Assembly (NCBI RefSeq): GCF_030272615.1
Contig: NC_081409.1
Span: 650,912,468 to 650,970,467, forward strand
From: Cryptomeria japonica
Lineage: Eukaryota; Streptophyta; Pinopsida; Cupressales; Cupressaceae
DNA length: 58,000 bases
Reading direction: 5' to 3'
The translations under genes were made by a program, and so were the position numbers. Below are positions 46,401 through 56,280 of this stretch, piece after piece; position 1 is the first letter of the stretch, and every line of letters begins with the position of its first letter. A model generated the notes under the pieces. That model was not told the origin of the DNA and did no database searches. It saw only the letters and a list, made by a program, of their open reading frames with translations.

Positions 46401-47219
46401 TTGGATACATGTTCTCGTGTTTTCTTTACTTTCTGGTGTTTTTAGTCAAAAAAATAGTTTTATAAGTTAGTTTTAAAAACAAACTGTTTAACTTAGCCTC
46501 GGGCAGAGCGGTGTAACTCTATGGCTATCGAGTGGTTAGGGTAGAAAGTTTAGCTATATATTTCTAGAAAAAAGACTTAAAAAAGGTTCAAGAAATTTTG
46601 TAAAGATAAACAGACTTTTTTTTAGATACTTGTAGATTTTCAATGAAGGCATTTTATCAGTGAATAAAATTAAACATTTTCAGCAACTTTCAAATCTGTG
46701 TATTTGAATGCAGAAATGAAAATCTTTGTTGGGATAAATCTATTTGTGTTGAATCTGTTGCTTCTTTGATTATCCACTTTCCTACATCTGTGAATGAATC
46801 TAATAAGTAATTCTTTTATTCACTTTGTGTGGATCTGATTCCCCTTGTCTTGTGAGACACGAGTGAGACTCAATCAGAGTCCATGATTTTATTGCTTCTT
46901 TAATTAAAAGTTTTGATAGTAAATTTTTTTTTAATTGTAAATCTTTGGGTTTACATATAGAGTGTTTATCTTCCTGGAATTCATGTGGTGTTGTCTGATG
47001 AATGTGAAAAGCCTTTTCTCACTTTTTGGTTAAAAGTGAAGTAAATATTTGTGTGTGTTTAAAAATTCATTGAACATCATACGAGAAGTTACACCCTTAT
47101 GCAGAGGGTAAACAATTCATTGGATTACCCAACTATTGGTTGTATTTGTCTTTCACAAAACTAAGGGGACATGTGTCATTTATTATAAAATTATAAAAGG
47201 CTAAATCCATTAACCAACA
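46401..47219 (+). other. Non-coding 3' part of element D
   Basis: AT-rich, with LTR-like traits (GAGCGGTGTAACTCTATGG, AGTGAATAAAAT polyadenylation-type signal near 46662) but no matching copy at the 5' end. Confidence 0.4.
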
Positions 47220-47864
47220 ACATGAATTCTTAGTAAAGACCTATTTTGAACTTTGTTTCTTTATTTCCTATGCCAACTTGAAAAATTTGTTTCAAAGACC
47301 AGTATAAATGAAGAATGATTATAATGAGCAATACATGGAAAAGAGAAAAATATAGAGGAATTAAATTGAAAAGAAGATCTATCTCTTGTTGGTTCGTGTG
47401 AAGTTATATTTGGTTGTAGATGATCAATATGGTTGTGTGTTGATGTTGTTTGGTATTGGTGGTAGTGAGCCTAAGGTTTCTTCCGGCAATTCAAGTGTGT
47501 GCTTTAGTGGTGGATTCTTTATTTCTTTGTTCTTCTTTTGGGTAGTGATCCCTTCTTTCATTTTCTAGCGGTTTTAGCTTGACAGTGAGCCCACCTATAG
47601 TGAGCATTTCTAGTAGTGAGTCATCTTGTAAAAATTACCTTAAACGATGTCACCCTAATAGGTGTTTTTATATTGAGAACTAAGATTCTCTATGGGTTTT
47701 ACACATCATATCTCATGTTTGATATGTATGATCTTTCATTATGTTTGTGGTTAAGTAATCTAAAATATATTTACTGGATCTATTTCTATGGGAAAAGTTA
47801 CATATTTTAATGTACAACTAATTCAACCCCCCCTCTCAATTGTTTGGGATATTTCAACACTCAT

Positions 47865-48074
47865 GATGGATAAACCTCCATCTATTTCCTTCAGATTCAC
47901 TAAGAAGAATTTTTTGTTACAACTAAGGTACACAATAAATGTTAGTAGAAAAAGTCCACAAGCAAAATTATAGGAAAATCTTATAGATTGAAGTCAAAAG
48001 TGGGTACTAAAAAAGGTCAAACTAAAATTGAATCAGTGTTGGATATTACTTCTAAAACTAGCAGTGAATGTGAG
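47865..48074 (+). pseudogene. Coding remnant F, middle part
   Basis: Right of the copia target duplication the sequence reads KSYRLKSKVGTKKGQTKIES and VLDITSKTSSECE, then is broken at about 48074 by LTR sequence and resumes at 50467 with EDLFRKTPLDMGRD. Same Lys/Ser-rich character as 18129-18316. Confidence 0.4.
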
Positions 48075-49132
48075 TGAAAGAAGATAAAAAATAAGACTTG
48101 ACTAAGAGTTTATTATCAAAATTATATACAAAACACAAGTCTATACCTTTAGTGCTCCATGGATAGAGCTAAAGTAAAGGGACCCTTCCCTACTTGGTTT
48201 TCTCTTTTAGTGGTTGAATGTGGATTTTTCTCCATGTTGCATAACCAATGATAGATCTTGCAATGATTTTAGTCACATAAGGATAGCATGAATTTTTTTT
48301 ATGAATATGAAGGAGGCTCCAATTTATAGATTTTTGGAAGGAAAAATAAACGGTTGAGATTGGAAGTTGATGAAGGGTTGAGATTGAATGAAAGGATGTG
48401 ATTTCGATTGAAGGATTAGACTTATAACAAGTGTCACAAGGTGGAGGTATTGGGAATAACACTTGTGATGGGGATGATGACAAGGTGTCCTCACACGTGT
48501 GAGCACATCTTGGGAAGAACATGAGGATGACAAGTTGAAACAAAATTTGCAAAGTGGAAGAGATGTAAGAAGGTGGAGATGATAAATGGATGAAAAAAGA
48601 AAGTGTAGGGTGGTTCTATTGGGAATAGGATTCTTACACGTGTCAGAACCTAATTTTTATTTGGTCTAAGGATTAGTTGGAAGTGGGAAAGTGAATTGTT
48701 CATGCAAGTTACTTAAGAGGGGTATCATATGTGGAATTTAGTAGGTGAGAAATTTAAAATTGGAGGAAATGTTAGTGTGGATTAATTAGCCTAAATCAAT
48801 TAATTAAGCATCAATTAATTGATTTAGAGGGAGGATTTGAAGGAATCAAGAATATTAGTTATTCAATTAAAAATTAATTAACTAATTTGGATTAGAGGAA
48901 AATTTGGGATATTGGTTAAAGTGATATTTGATTTATATAAATAAATCAAACCTTAGTGGAAATGGGATATACAATTAATTAATAAATTAATCATATAAAA
49001 GGGAGCATAATTAATTAAATATAATATAATTAATTATTTTAGAAGAATAAAGGAGCATATGTAATTAATATAACTAATCACGTTACAAGGGGTAATTAAT
49101 TAAATAATATTTAACTAATTTTAGGTATCTAC
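48075..49132 (-). mobile_element. Probable solo LTR (minus), interrupted at its end by a second solo LTR
   Basis: AT-rich TTAATTAATT blocks (48780-49125) and a TCTACA end, reading TGTAGATACC on the minus strand, are like the 49133-50460 LTR. The last base lies beyond that insert at 50466. The left end is placed by TG at 48075, with GTGAG (48070-48074) against ATGAG (50467-50471), one mismatch. Confidence 0.5.
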
Positions 49133-50460
49133 TGATGCCATGAAAATGGGATTAGTGGACAATAAAGAAATCATGTTAGTAAACTTTCAACCATAAGCAT
49201 AACATGAAAATGAATCCATTTCAAAGCATATCAAGAAAGATTAATAACAAAGCAAAGAGGAAAATAAAGAACTAGACAACTCTAATACTCCCTCCCTATG
49301 CTTGATGATGTTGGCTCTTCCTTGTTCCTCTCCTCTCCAAGTCCCAAATGAGTGTAGCTCTCAACTTTTAGCAAGATTCAAGATGGTTGTAAATGAAAAC
49401 AAATGCTTATGCAAGTGTAAAAGATTTGCTATGAGAAAGCTCCTAATTAATGTCTACGTGAATTTTACTATAATAACAATGCTCAAATGCTTTCCTCCTT
49501 TTTCTTTTTGCTTGGGGAATAAGGTCCTTTTATAGGGAAAAATGTTGATTGAATGGCCAAGATTGAGTGGGCTTGTGAAGGGTCAAGATTGATGGGTTTG
49601 AGATCCATGTGATGGATTTCAATCCAATCCCATGATGGCAAGTGTCAACATGAGATGGCTTGATAGGAGAGGGAAGAAGCATTAAATGCTTGAGAGGACA
49701 TGAGGGCTACCCTAGGAGGGTTTGGTTAGGCTTGAGTTAGTGGATAAAGATTTTATCCAATGGATAATGCTTTTATCTAATGGATAAACTCTTGTGCAAG
49801 AGTTAATGGAGAAAACCATGGTCAAAGCAATAAATGCTTGAAGAGACTCATGAGTTAAATGAGAGTTGAGTTAGAGAGAAATTCTCTAACCATGTGGGGA
49901 GGTTGAGTTAACCGTTAATGGTTATGTAAGAGCCATAAAGGCTTTGAAAGACTTTGGGAGTTAACTTGTTGAAAAATTAAAGCCTTTAATGCATTTCAAA
50001 TACTTTGAGGCATTTCTGAGAAGTGGCCTTTGTTTAGGAATGTGCAAATGATTAGAGGGAGGGATTAGGCTAATTAGAAGGGGTTAGAAGAGTCTAGAAG
50101 GTGTTTATAATAATCGAGAAGGGGGTTAGTGAGCAAATGGGTGAGGATAAAAGGGGATTTTAATTAAAATAAAATTTATTTATTTCAACTAAAATTGTGC
50201 AACTTGCATTTGTAGGAGAATGCAAGTGGGAGGGTTTTAGAGATTTAAATAAATTGATTTATTTTAATGTGAGAGAGATTAATTAAACAAATATACTTTA
50301 TTTATTTAATTAATTGTTAGATCATGGTTTAATGAATTAAATTAAATAATTTGAATAATTTATTTAATTAATAGAAGAAGAGGTTTAAGATGAGTTAATT
50401 AGATAATCAAATAAATACTAAATATTCATCCAATTAAGTGGACAAATTTGGGTGTCTACA
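49133..50460 (-). mobile_element. Solo LTR (TGTAGAC type, minus orientation)
   Basis: 1328 bp, TGATGCC...GTCTACA on the plus strand. Perfect duplications TCTAC at 49128-49132 and 50461-50465. TATA box on the minus strand (TATAAAAG, 49527-49534). Reverse-complement relative of 4003-5396. Confidence 0.88.
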
Positions 50461-50466
50461 TCTACA

Positions 50467-51360
50467 ATGAGGACTTGTTCAGGAAGACGCCACTTGATAT
50501 GGGAAGGGATGAAGTATCTTTTGATATGAATCTAGAATCTTTTGATAAACCCATGGGTGATTGGCTATAGGAAAACACAAGGGCCTTATTCAAGATAATA
50601 CAACCTCAAGATGTGGTATGGGAAGTATAAATAAAGGAGGCTTAAGTTTAAGATGTGACTAAATAGGAGAATACTAACTTAGATCAATCAACAAAAATGG
50701 CTTCCAAAGAATCTAAAAATGTCATGGAGAAAATTATAGAACCCCTTTGTAGTATTAAGCTTTCCTATGCCTCTTCTATGATATCTTCATCTACAATTTT
50801 CCTAAAAGAGTAGAAGAAAGTTCAACAACTGTAAGTATAAGAGAAAAAGTTGATTGAAGGAAATGCACAGTTACAACATAAGTTTGAGGAAGAGATACAA
50901 GAAAACCATGAGAAAATTAACACATTAAAAGACAAAGTATACACCATGGAAACTATGGTATGATAGCTTATTAACTCTAGACCTTGAAAAAGGTTGTATA
51001 TTCTTTTCCTAAGGTATTAGTTATTAAGTTTTCAGTTCATATAGATTTATTGTGACTTACCTTTATCTCTAGTAACTCCTAAGGAGTTCTTCAAAAAATT
51101 TAGATCATCTACCCCTGAATTACATAATTACTTATGTGAATTTTATTTACATCATCTTGCTGTTCTATAAAATGTTGATTGGAATCATTTTCTTTATGTG
51201 GAGATTTGCAATAAAGAGTGTTTTTCTCTTATATGAAGGACAAAGAAAATAGGGGCACCAAAATGGTTAGCTATAAGGAGGTGGAAAAATATGTTGTCCT
51301 AGCTCTTAGGGATGAGTCCAAGTATCTAGATGCTATTATGATGCAGTCATGGTTAGGAGG
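50467..51360 (+). pseudogene. Coding remnant F, right part
   Basis: EDLFRKTPLDMGRDEVSFDM, then a Lys-rich region, then a helical stretch (EEIQENHEKINTLKDKVYTM, about 50888-50956), then broken frames reading LVTPKEFFKKFRSSTPELHN and YKEVEKYVVLALRDESKYLD. It ends at the LTR of element E. No known domain recognised. With 18129-18316 and 47865-48074 it forms one region split by insertions. Confidence 0.4.
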
Positions 51361-52202
51361 TGTTGGGATCTAAGAACACTGAGAGGGGGGGTGAATCAGT
51401 GTTTTGTTGGTAAGATAAGATTTTATCCTTTTATACCATACACATATAAAATGGTAAACAAATAAACATATAACTTGAAGAAAATAAACCATCCCCATGA
51501 ATGAACACCATAACACATAGAATTTATACGTGGAAAACCTCAAAGAGGAAAAACCATGGTGGGATTTGTGACTCACAATATCAGTTCATTGGCCATATGA
51601 AAGATGTTACATATAATGGGGGCCACTCATCACTAAAGGGTCTCACTGACTACAAGCTTCTGCTGCAGTAAAATAATGAAAATGAACTCACAAAAAGCAT
51701 TTGCTATGCCAAATAGAGTTCCGATTCTAGCTCTGATCTGTACCGATTCATAAACCCTGAACACTACTACCGGTATCACCTTCCCTCCAAGAATGTCTTA
51801 CAAAACATTTACAGATCATTGCATGATACAATATTTGCATATAAATGATCTTCGCATTTCACAATCCACATCCACAAGTTCTATCCTTATATAAATCATG
51901 ATATATCATAATGACCTAACACACTGACCTATATACCCATTACAAACAATATGCCTTATGTTGGCTTACAATACATTACAAAAGATATTCAATGTTGGCC
52001 TTGAAAATAATTACAAAATGATTTTCTAAATAATTCTTCCTTTACGTCGGTGCCGGTGTCAGTGCCGATGCCTGTGTAATCCTAGGTACTCCAATGTTGA
52101 TGTCTGCTTGTAAATGCCTCCTAATGTTGGTATATGACTTCCATCTAATCTTGTTGCCATCAATGACAACAAAATGAATCTGATGAGTTTCATTTGCCAA
52201 CA
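51361..52202 (-). repeat. 3' LTR of element E (minus)
   Basis: 842 bp with TGTTG/CAACA-type ends, and homologous at its ends to A and B. Perfect stem AACACTGA (51375-51382) with TCAGTGTT (51396-51403). It is followed on the right by a polypurine tract, so the internal region lay to the right. Confidence 0.85.
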
Positions 52203-52349
52203 ATCTCCCCCTTTGGCATTGATGGTAACACTCATATGAAAAATGGAATCCCTGCTGGTTCAACTGAAATATGTTCCCCCTAAGCAATATACTCCTTCTG
52301 ATATTTTGATGTCCTTCCCATATGTTCATGTCTGATATTTTTCTGATAT
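52203..52349 (-). other. Polypurine tract and stub of element E internal region
   Basis: The minus strand GCCAAAGGGGGAGAT (52203-52217) adjoins the LTR. Only about 130 bases of internal sequence remain before another LTR begins at 52350. Confidence 0.75.
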
Positions 52350-53567
52350 TGTTGGCAATTTAGCATTATAACAGACAATGAAGGATTGTTGACATTTCAA
52401 TAAAGGATATTGAGAAGGTTGTTGATGATTATGGATATAACTGATTAAGGATGTCTACTGTCTTAATATTATTATTTTATCATTGATGTCAAGAAATTGA
52501 TTTTCTAATTCAGTATGATGTTGCCATATCTTGAGAAATATGATTTGAAGAGTATAAAGGTGTTGGTAAAAGACACAAAAAGTTTATGATAGATAAGGGG
52601 ATGAATAAGGTATTCAATGGGCAACTATTACCGAGTCAAACAATGATGAGATCATGATGTTTATATTGTTTCGACATCATACATATGTTATAAATTGTAA
52701 GGTTAATACTATACTATGTTACCAAGCAAAGAACCTAGTCGGTAAACCCTAAGGTTATCGCTATCGGTTAATGAAGGTGGAATGTCTACCGAGTGAAGTT
52801 TAGTATTTATCGAGTTATAACTGAGTTGTAACCGAGCTATGCCAGAATGCATTAAATGTTTACACACATTATTTAATGAAGGAAGCTGATGAGATGGAGT
52901 TGCTTAAATGATTGGTATGTCGTAAATAAAGTTTGTTAAGAATCTGTGGCAATGGAAGATCTACAGTTTAGATTGAACCGCAATACCCTAGCACAAGTTC
53001 CAAGAAATGTATGCAAGTTCCAAGGCAAGGTAAAACGTTTTCAAATCGAAAGATGCATTGAACCTGGTCAAGTTTGAAGATCTGATGGCTATGATTGATC
53101 ATGGGAAATGTGATCAAGGAGATTAAGCAGTTAGCTAATTATTTATAAATAGGGAACTGTTGATAAACAATGTATGCAAGCAAGTGTATGCATAGGGATG
53201 CTACATAGTGATTACCAAGCACTGAAGCTTGAAGACCTGTTTTGAATAATAGACTATAGAGCCCAGCAGAGGGACAAGATAAGTCCTATGACTAGATTGT
53301 ATAGAGAAAATAAGAATCTTCTTTAGCATTTTTAGATGTGTAGTTGCATATATGTTTTATTACTATTATTTTGTGAAGTAATAGAGAATCTCTTAACCGA
53401 GTGGACTTAACAGTCTTATTTGTAAAACCCTCTAACAAGGTGACATTCTGATTGAGTGTTTGAAATCCTTTAACAAGGTCACTTCTAACAAGGTGAAGAT
53501 CCTAACAGATATGAGGGAAATCCCTTAACCGGGTCACATCTAGCAATGTGTTTGTAATTGTTTACGG
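52350..53567 (+). repeat. LTR H (plus), truncated on the right
   Basis: Starts TGTTGGCAATTT. TATA box TATAAATA at 53144-53151. Near the right end it repeats CTAACAAGGT-type words and reads TTAACCGAGTGGAC, as in the LTR at 1609-2763 (CTTAACCGAGTAGGC). It stops before the C-rich LTR end, where the minus-strand gypsy element begins. Confidence 0.7.
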
Positions 53568-54349
53568 TGAAAATGGATAACAATAATAATAATATTGAAA
53601 GGCTAAATGAATTCAACCACAAAACCCTAGCCTAACAACAACAAAGATCCACCATAACATATGAAGATTACCTAAGACAATGCAAATCAAATGAAATCAC
53701 AAAGATTATACCATCACATATCCAATAGGGTTTGGATCTCCGTTCTTCCTATCTCCATTGATCTTGCTTGATATATTTTCTTTCAGATTTTATGTGTGCA
53801 CAAGAGCTCAACAAAGAATGGAAATGTGGTTGCAAGTAGGATCGCATATGCCAAGTAGTCAATTGATCAAGTAGTCAAGTCATTAGGATGATTGATTAGG
53901 GTTTGATAATGAAGGAAGCATCTCCTTATATAGAAGACACTATAAGAAATGGAGGGATAAGATTGAGAGGTGTAAAGGGAGGTCGGCTATGATTAGAGGG
54001 TAGGTAAAAGAAATAATAAAATAATGAAAGGGGTAGGTAGTGTATGAATTAAGAGATGAATGACATGTGTCATAGGTAGAAAAGGTTAATGAATTAATAA
54101 AATAAATAAAGATTTATTTAATTAATAGAAGGCGTGAGATCAATTAAATAAATAAGTTATTTATTTAATTTAGGAAAAGGATAATTTAAATAAATAAATG
54201 TATTTATTTAAATGAGAAATTAGGCTAGAAGAGGATAAATGAATTAATTAAATAAATAAAGATTTATTTAATTAATAGAAGAATTAGGCTAAAGTAATTA
54301 AATAAATAAAATATTTATTTAATTAGACATGAAAATTTTAGGTGTACAT
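53568..54349 (-). repeat. 3' LTR of the right-edge gypsy-type element
   Basis: On the minus strand it starts TGTACACCTAAAA, with AT-rich TTTAATTAATT blocks, and ends near TTTTCA at 53568. About 780 bp. It belongs to the same general LTR type as 4003-5396 and 49133-50460. Confidence 0.75.
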
Positions 54350-54366
54350 TTTGCCCCTCTTTGAGA
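54350..54366 (-). other. Polypurine tract of the right-edge element
   Basis: Minus strand TCAAAGAGGGGCAAAA abuts the LTR. Confidence 0.75.
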
Positions 54367-54664
54367 CAATACGGCTTGTCGCATTGTTTCAAAGAAGATA
54401 AGATGAACTGATACAGAGTTTCCCCAAGATGGGAATGATATGCCCCCTCGAGAGATTGGATGAAAATGTGTGAAAAGACCACAGACAATCTCTTGATAAG
54501 AAAGAAAGGCTAGAATGGACTGAAGGGATAACGAAGACTGACTCGGGAGATGAGGGCTAGGGCAGTCTATAAGATAGACCATGAGGGAAATACATCCTCA
54601 TTGTCATCTACACATCCACGAGAGCAGAGTGCAGAGCAAAAATAAAGCAGCAACAATCAGCAGT

Positions 54665-54731
54665 GATGGCTTTGGTTCACAGATTCGATCGCATTCGCCA
54701 ATTCCAGAGGCCAGCAGAGGCAGGAGAGCCG
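54665..54731 (+). pseudogene. Candidate first exon of the antisense PMD gene
   Basis: ATG at 54665 opens MALVHRFDRIRQFQRPAEAG, ending at a consensus donor G/GTAAGTA (54731/54732). An acceptor TCTTCTAG ends at 55009, before the PMD frame. The exon join is one base out of phase as read here, so either an indel has occurred or the junction is different. Tentative. Confidence 0.4.
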
Positions 54732-54843
54732 GTAAGTACCGCAAAACCTCCTTGTACTTTGTTGCATTTATTGTTGTCATTAATGCATGCTAGATAGGGT
54801 AATAAATGCGCTCTAGGTTAGGGTCCAAAAAATGTCAAAAATG

Positions 54844-54985
54844 TCCAGGCACATCTGCGTTGGTGTCAGGCGCGTCTATGCTCGCTAGGCACGTCTGTGT
54901 TTGTGCCAGGCGCGTCTGTGTTTGTGCCAGGCACGTTTATGCAGTCTCTAAACACGTTTATGCTAGGAAAGCACGTTTGTGTCCA
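54844..54985 (+). repeat. Tandem repeat of about 20-21 bp
   Basis: Six or seven units of the form AGGCGCGTCTGTGTTTGTGCC with substitutions, between the candidate donor and acceptor sites. Confidence 0.75.
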
Positions 54986-55009
54986 AAAATGTGAATTTGT
55001 GTCTTCTAG

Positions 55010-56280
55010 GTCAAATCGACAGTTCTGTGATGAACATATGCTGTCGATTGGATCACGGGAGAGATTCCCATCGACTCAAAGGTTGCGACCTGAGTTGATG
55101 TTCGAGGAAAGAGCTGCTATTGAGGCTATGGGTCTGAGACATTTTCTGTATGTGCCTGAGTTTCGGGTGAACATGGGACTGCTGATTGCACTACCAGAGA
55201 GGTGGCACTTTGAGACTTGCACGTTTCATTTACCGATGGGTGAGATGACAGTCACCTTGGAGGATGTATACCGGATCTTGAGGATACCGATTGATGGGGA
55301 GCTGATTCCCTATGATTGAGATGGAGACAGGGAGACCCTGAGATGAGTGTTCCGGGACCCAGGACTGGAGATGAGGGCAGGGCATGTGGCATGAGATACC
55401 ATGACATGGACAGGATTAGTGCTACCAACAGTATTGGTAGGAGTGATCAGTGGATTCCTCTATTCGGATAGGGTGACACGAGGGTTGGCTGTGAGCTGGG
55501 GAGGTGCATTGGAGACACTGGTGACATAGTACACTAGATATGCTTGGGGACCATGTGTGCTGGCACACCTATATTATGAGTTACATTAGTTTGTGTCCCA
55601 TGGGTCAGTGGGATTGGGCTACGGGGTCACATTGTTATAGGTGTGGGCCTATGAGCATCTACCGGTGATGAGACCGATACACTTTAGGGGCAGAGGTCAC
55701 AGATGTAGTTTCGTGCATTTGTACAACATGATCACCTCATAGGCACGGATTGGCAGGTTAGAGCACTAGTGGTAGGTTATAGATGATATTGATATGGTCA
55801 TATGGAGGCCGTACTTAGGATGTGAACAGTGGGAGGATGATGCAGTAGAGCTACCATACACCTTCCGGAGCAGGTATCTGATTGGGCGGATGCCCTATGT
55901 ACTAGAGAGGCAGCTAGTGGACAGAGTGGGCAGGTAGTTTGGAAAGATCCAGCGGATGCCACGGGGTTCAGGCATGTATGCATAGACTGTCAGGGATCAG
56001 GCGTAGTTTGGGCCACTACTATCATATGATTAGGCTATTACATAGCTAGTGGAGATGATGCCCTTACCTTGGGACATATGGCCAGAGATCGAGGATGCTG
56101 GCATGGATGCAGAGCACACAACATATTGGGTCGAGCATCCATTCCCACGCTTGACAGATCTAGGAGAGTTACTAGATGGAGATGATGGTGGGGATGGTAA
56201 TGATGATGGAGATGATGGGGGGAGAGGCCGACAAAGGAGGAGGGGGGCAGTTGGAGAGAGGAGAGTGGCGCCATAGAGGG
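55010..56280 (+). pseudogene. Plant mobile domain (PMD) protein, decayed
   Basis: One frame (open 55011-55319, then with many stops) reads GLRHFLYVPEFRVNMGLLIA, ERWHFETCTFHLPMGEMTVT and LEDVYRILRIPIDGELIPYD. Later it reads WGGALETL, PCVLAHLYYEL, VWAYEHLPVMRP and PYTFRSRYLIGRMPYVLERQ. These are the ordered blocks of the PMD (aminotransferase-like) family, found in plant MAIN-type nuclear proteins and in transposons. At least a dozen stops, mostly TAG at likely Gln codons, make it non-functional. It lies antisense to the surrounding LTR. The end becomes Asp/Gly-rich (GDDGGDGNDDGDDGG). Confidence 0.85.

Larger units (their letters stand above)
42450..47219 (+). mobile_element. Element D: 4.77-kb insertion with 5-bp duplication, no visible LTRs
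   Basis: It begins TGTTATCC and ends ACCAACA, flanked by perfect ACATG (42445-42449 and 47220-47224). The uninterrupted copia LTR at 18765-18785 confirms the junction. 5-bp duplications and TGTT/AACA ends are typical of LTR elements, yet the first and last 800 bases do not resemble each other. It carries a decayed gene but no RT, integrase or transposase I can recognise. A cluster of AAAGTTCAA words and their complements lies at 42590-42776. Confidence 0.75.
18322..47859 (+). mobile_element. Ty1/copia element C, expanded by nested insertions
   Basis: LTRs 18322-19423 and 41969-47859 (the latter split by element D) enclose primer site, gag, RT/RNase H and polypurine tract. Perfect 5-bp duplications CTCAT flank the whole unit (18317-18321 and 47860-47864), about 29.5 kb apart. 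The left terminal TG is mutated to CA. Removing inserts B (20996-41053) and D (42450-47219) leaves about 4.7 kb. This is short for a copia element because the CCHC, protease and integrase regions are deleted. Confidence 0.9.
41969..47859 (+). repeat. 3' LTR of copia element C (split by element D)
   Basis: 41969-42449 and 47225-47859 align with the 5' LTR in order; about 1.1 kb without D. TATA box at 47303-47310. Stem ACAACT (47814-47819) with AATTGT (47838-47843), one pair lost. Confidence 0.9.
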
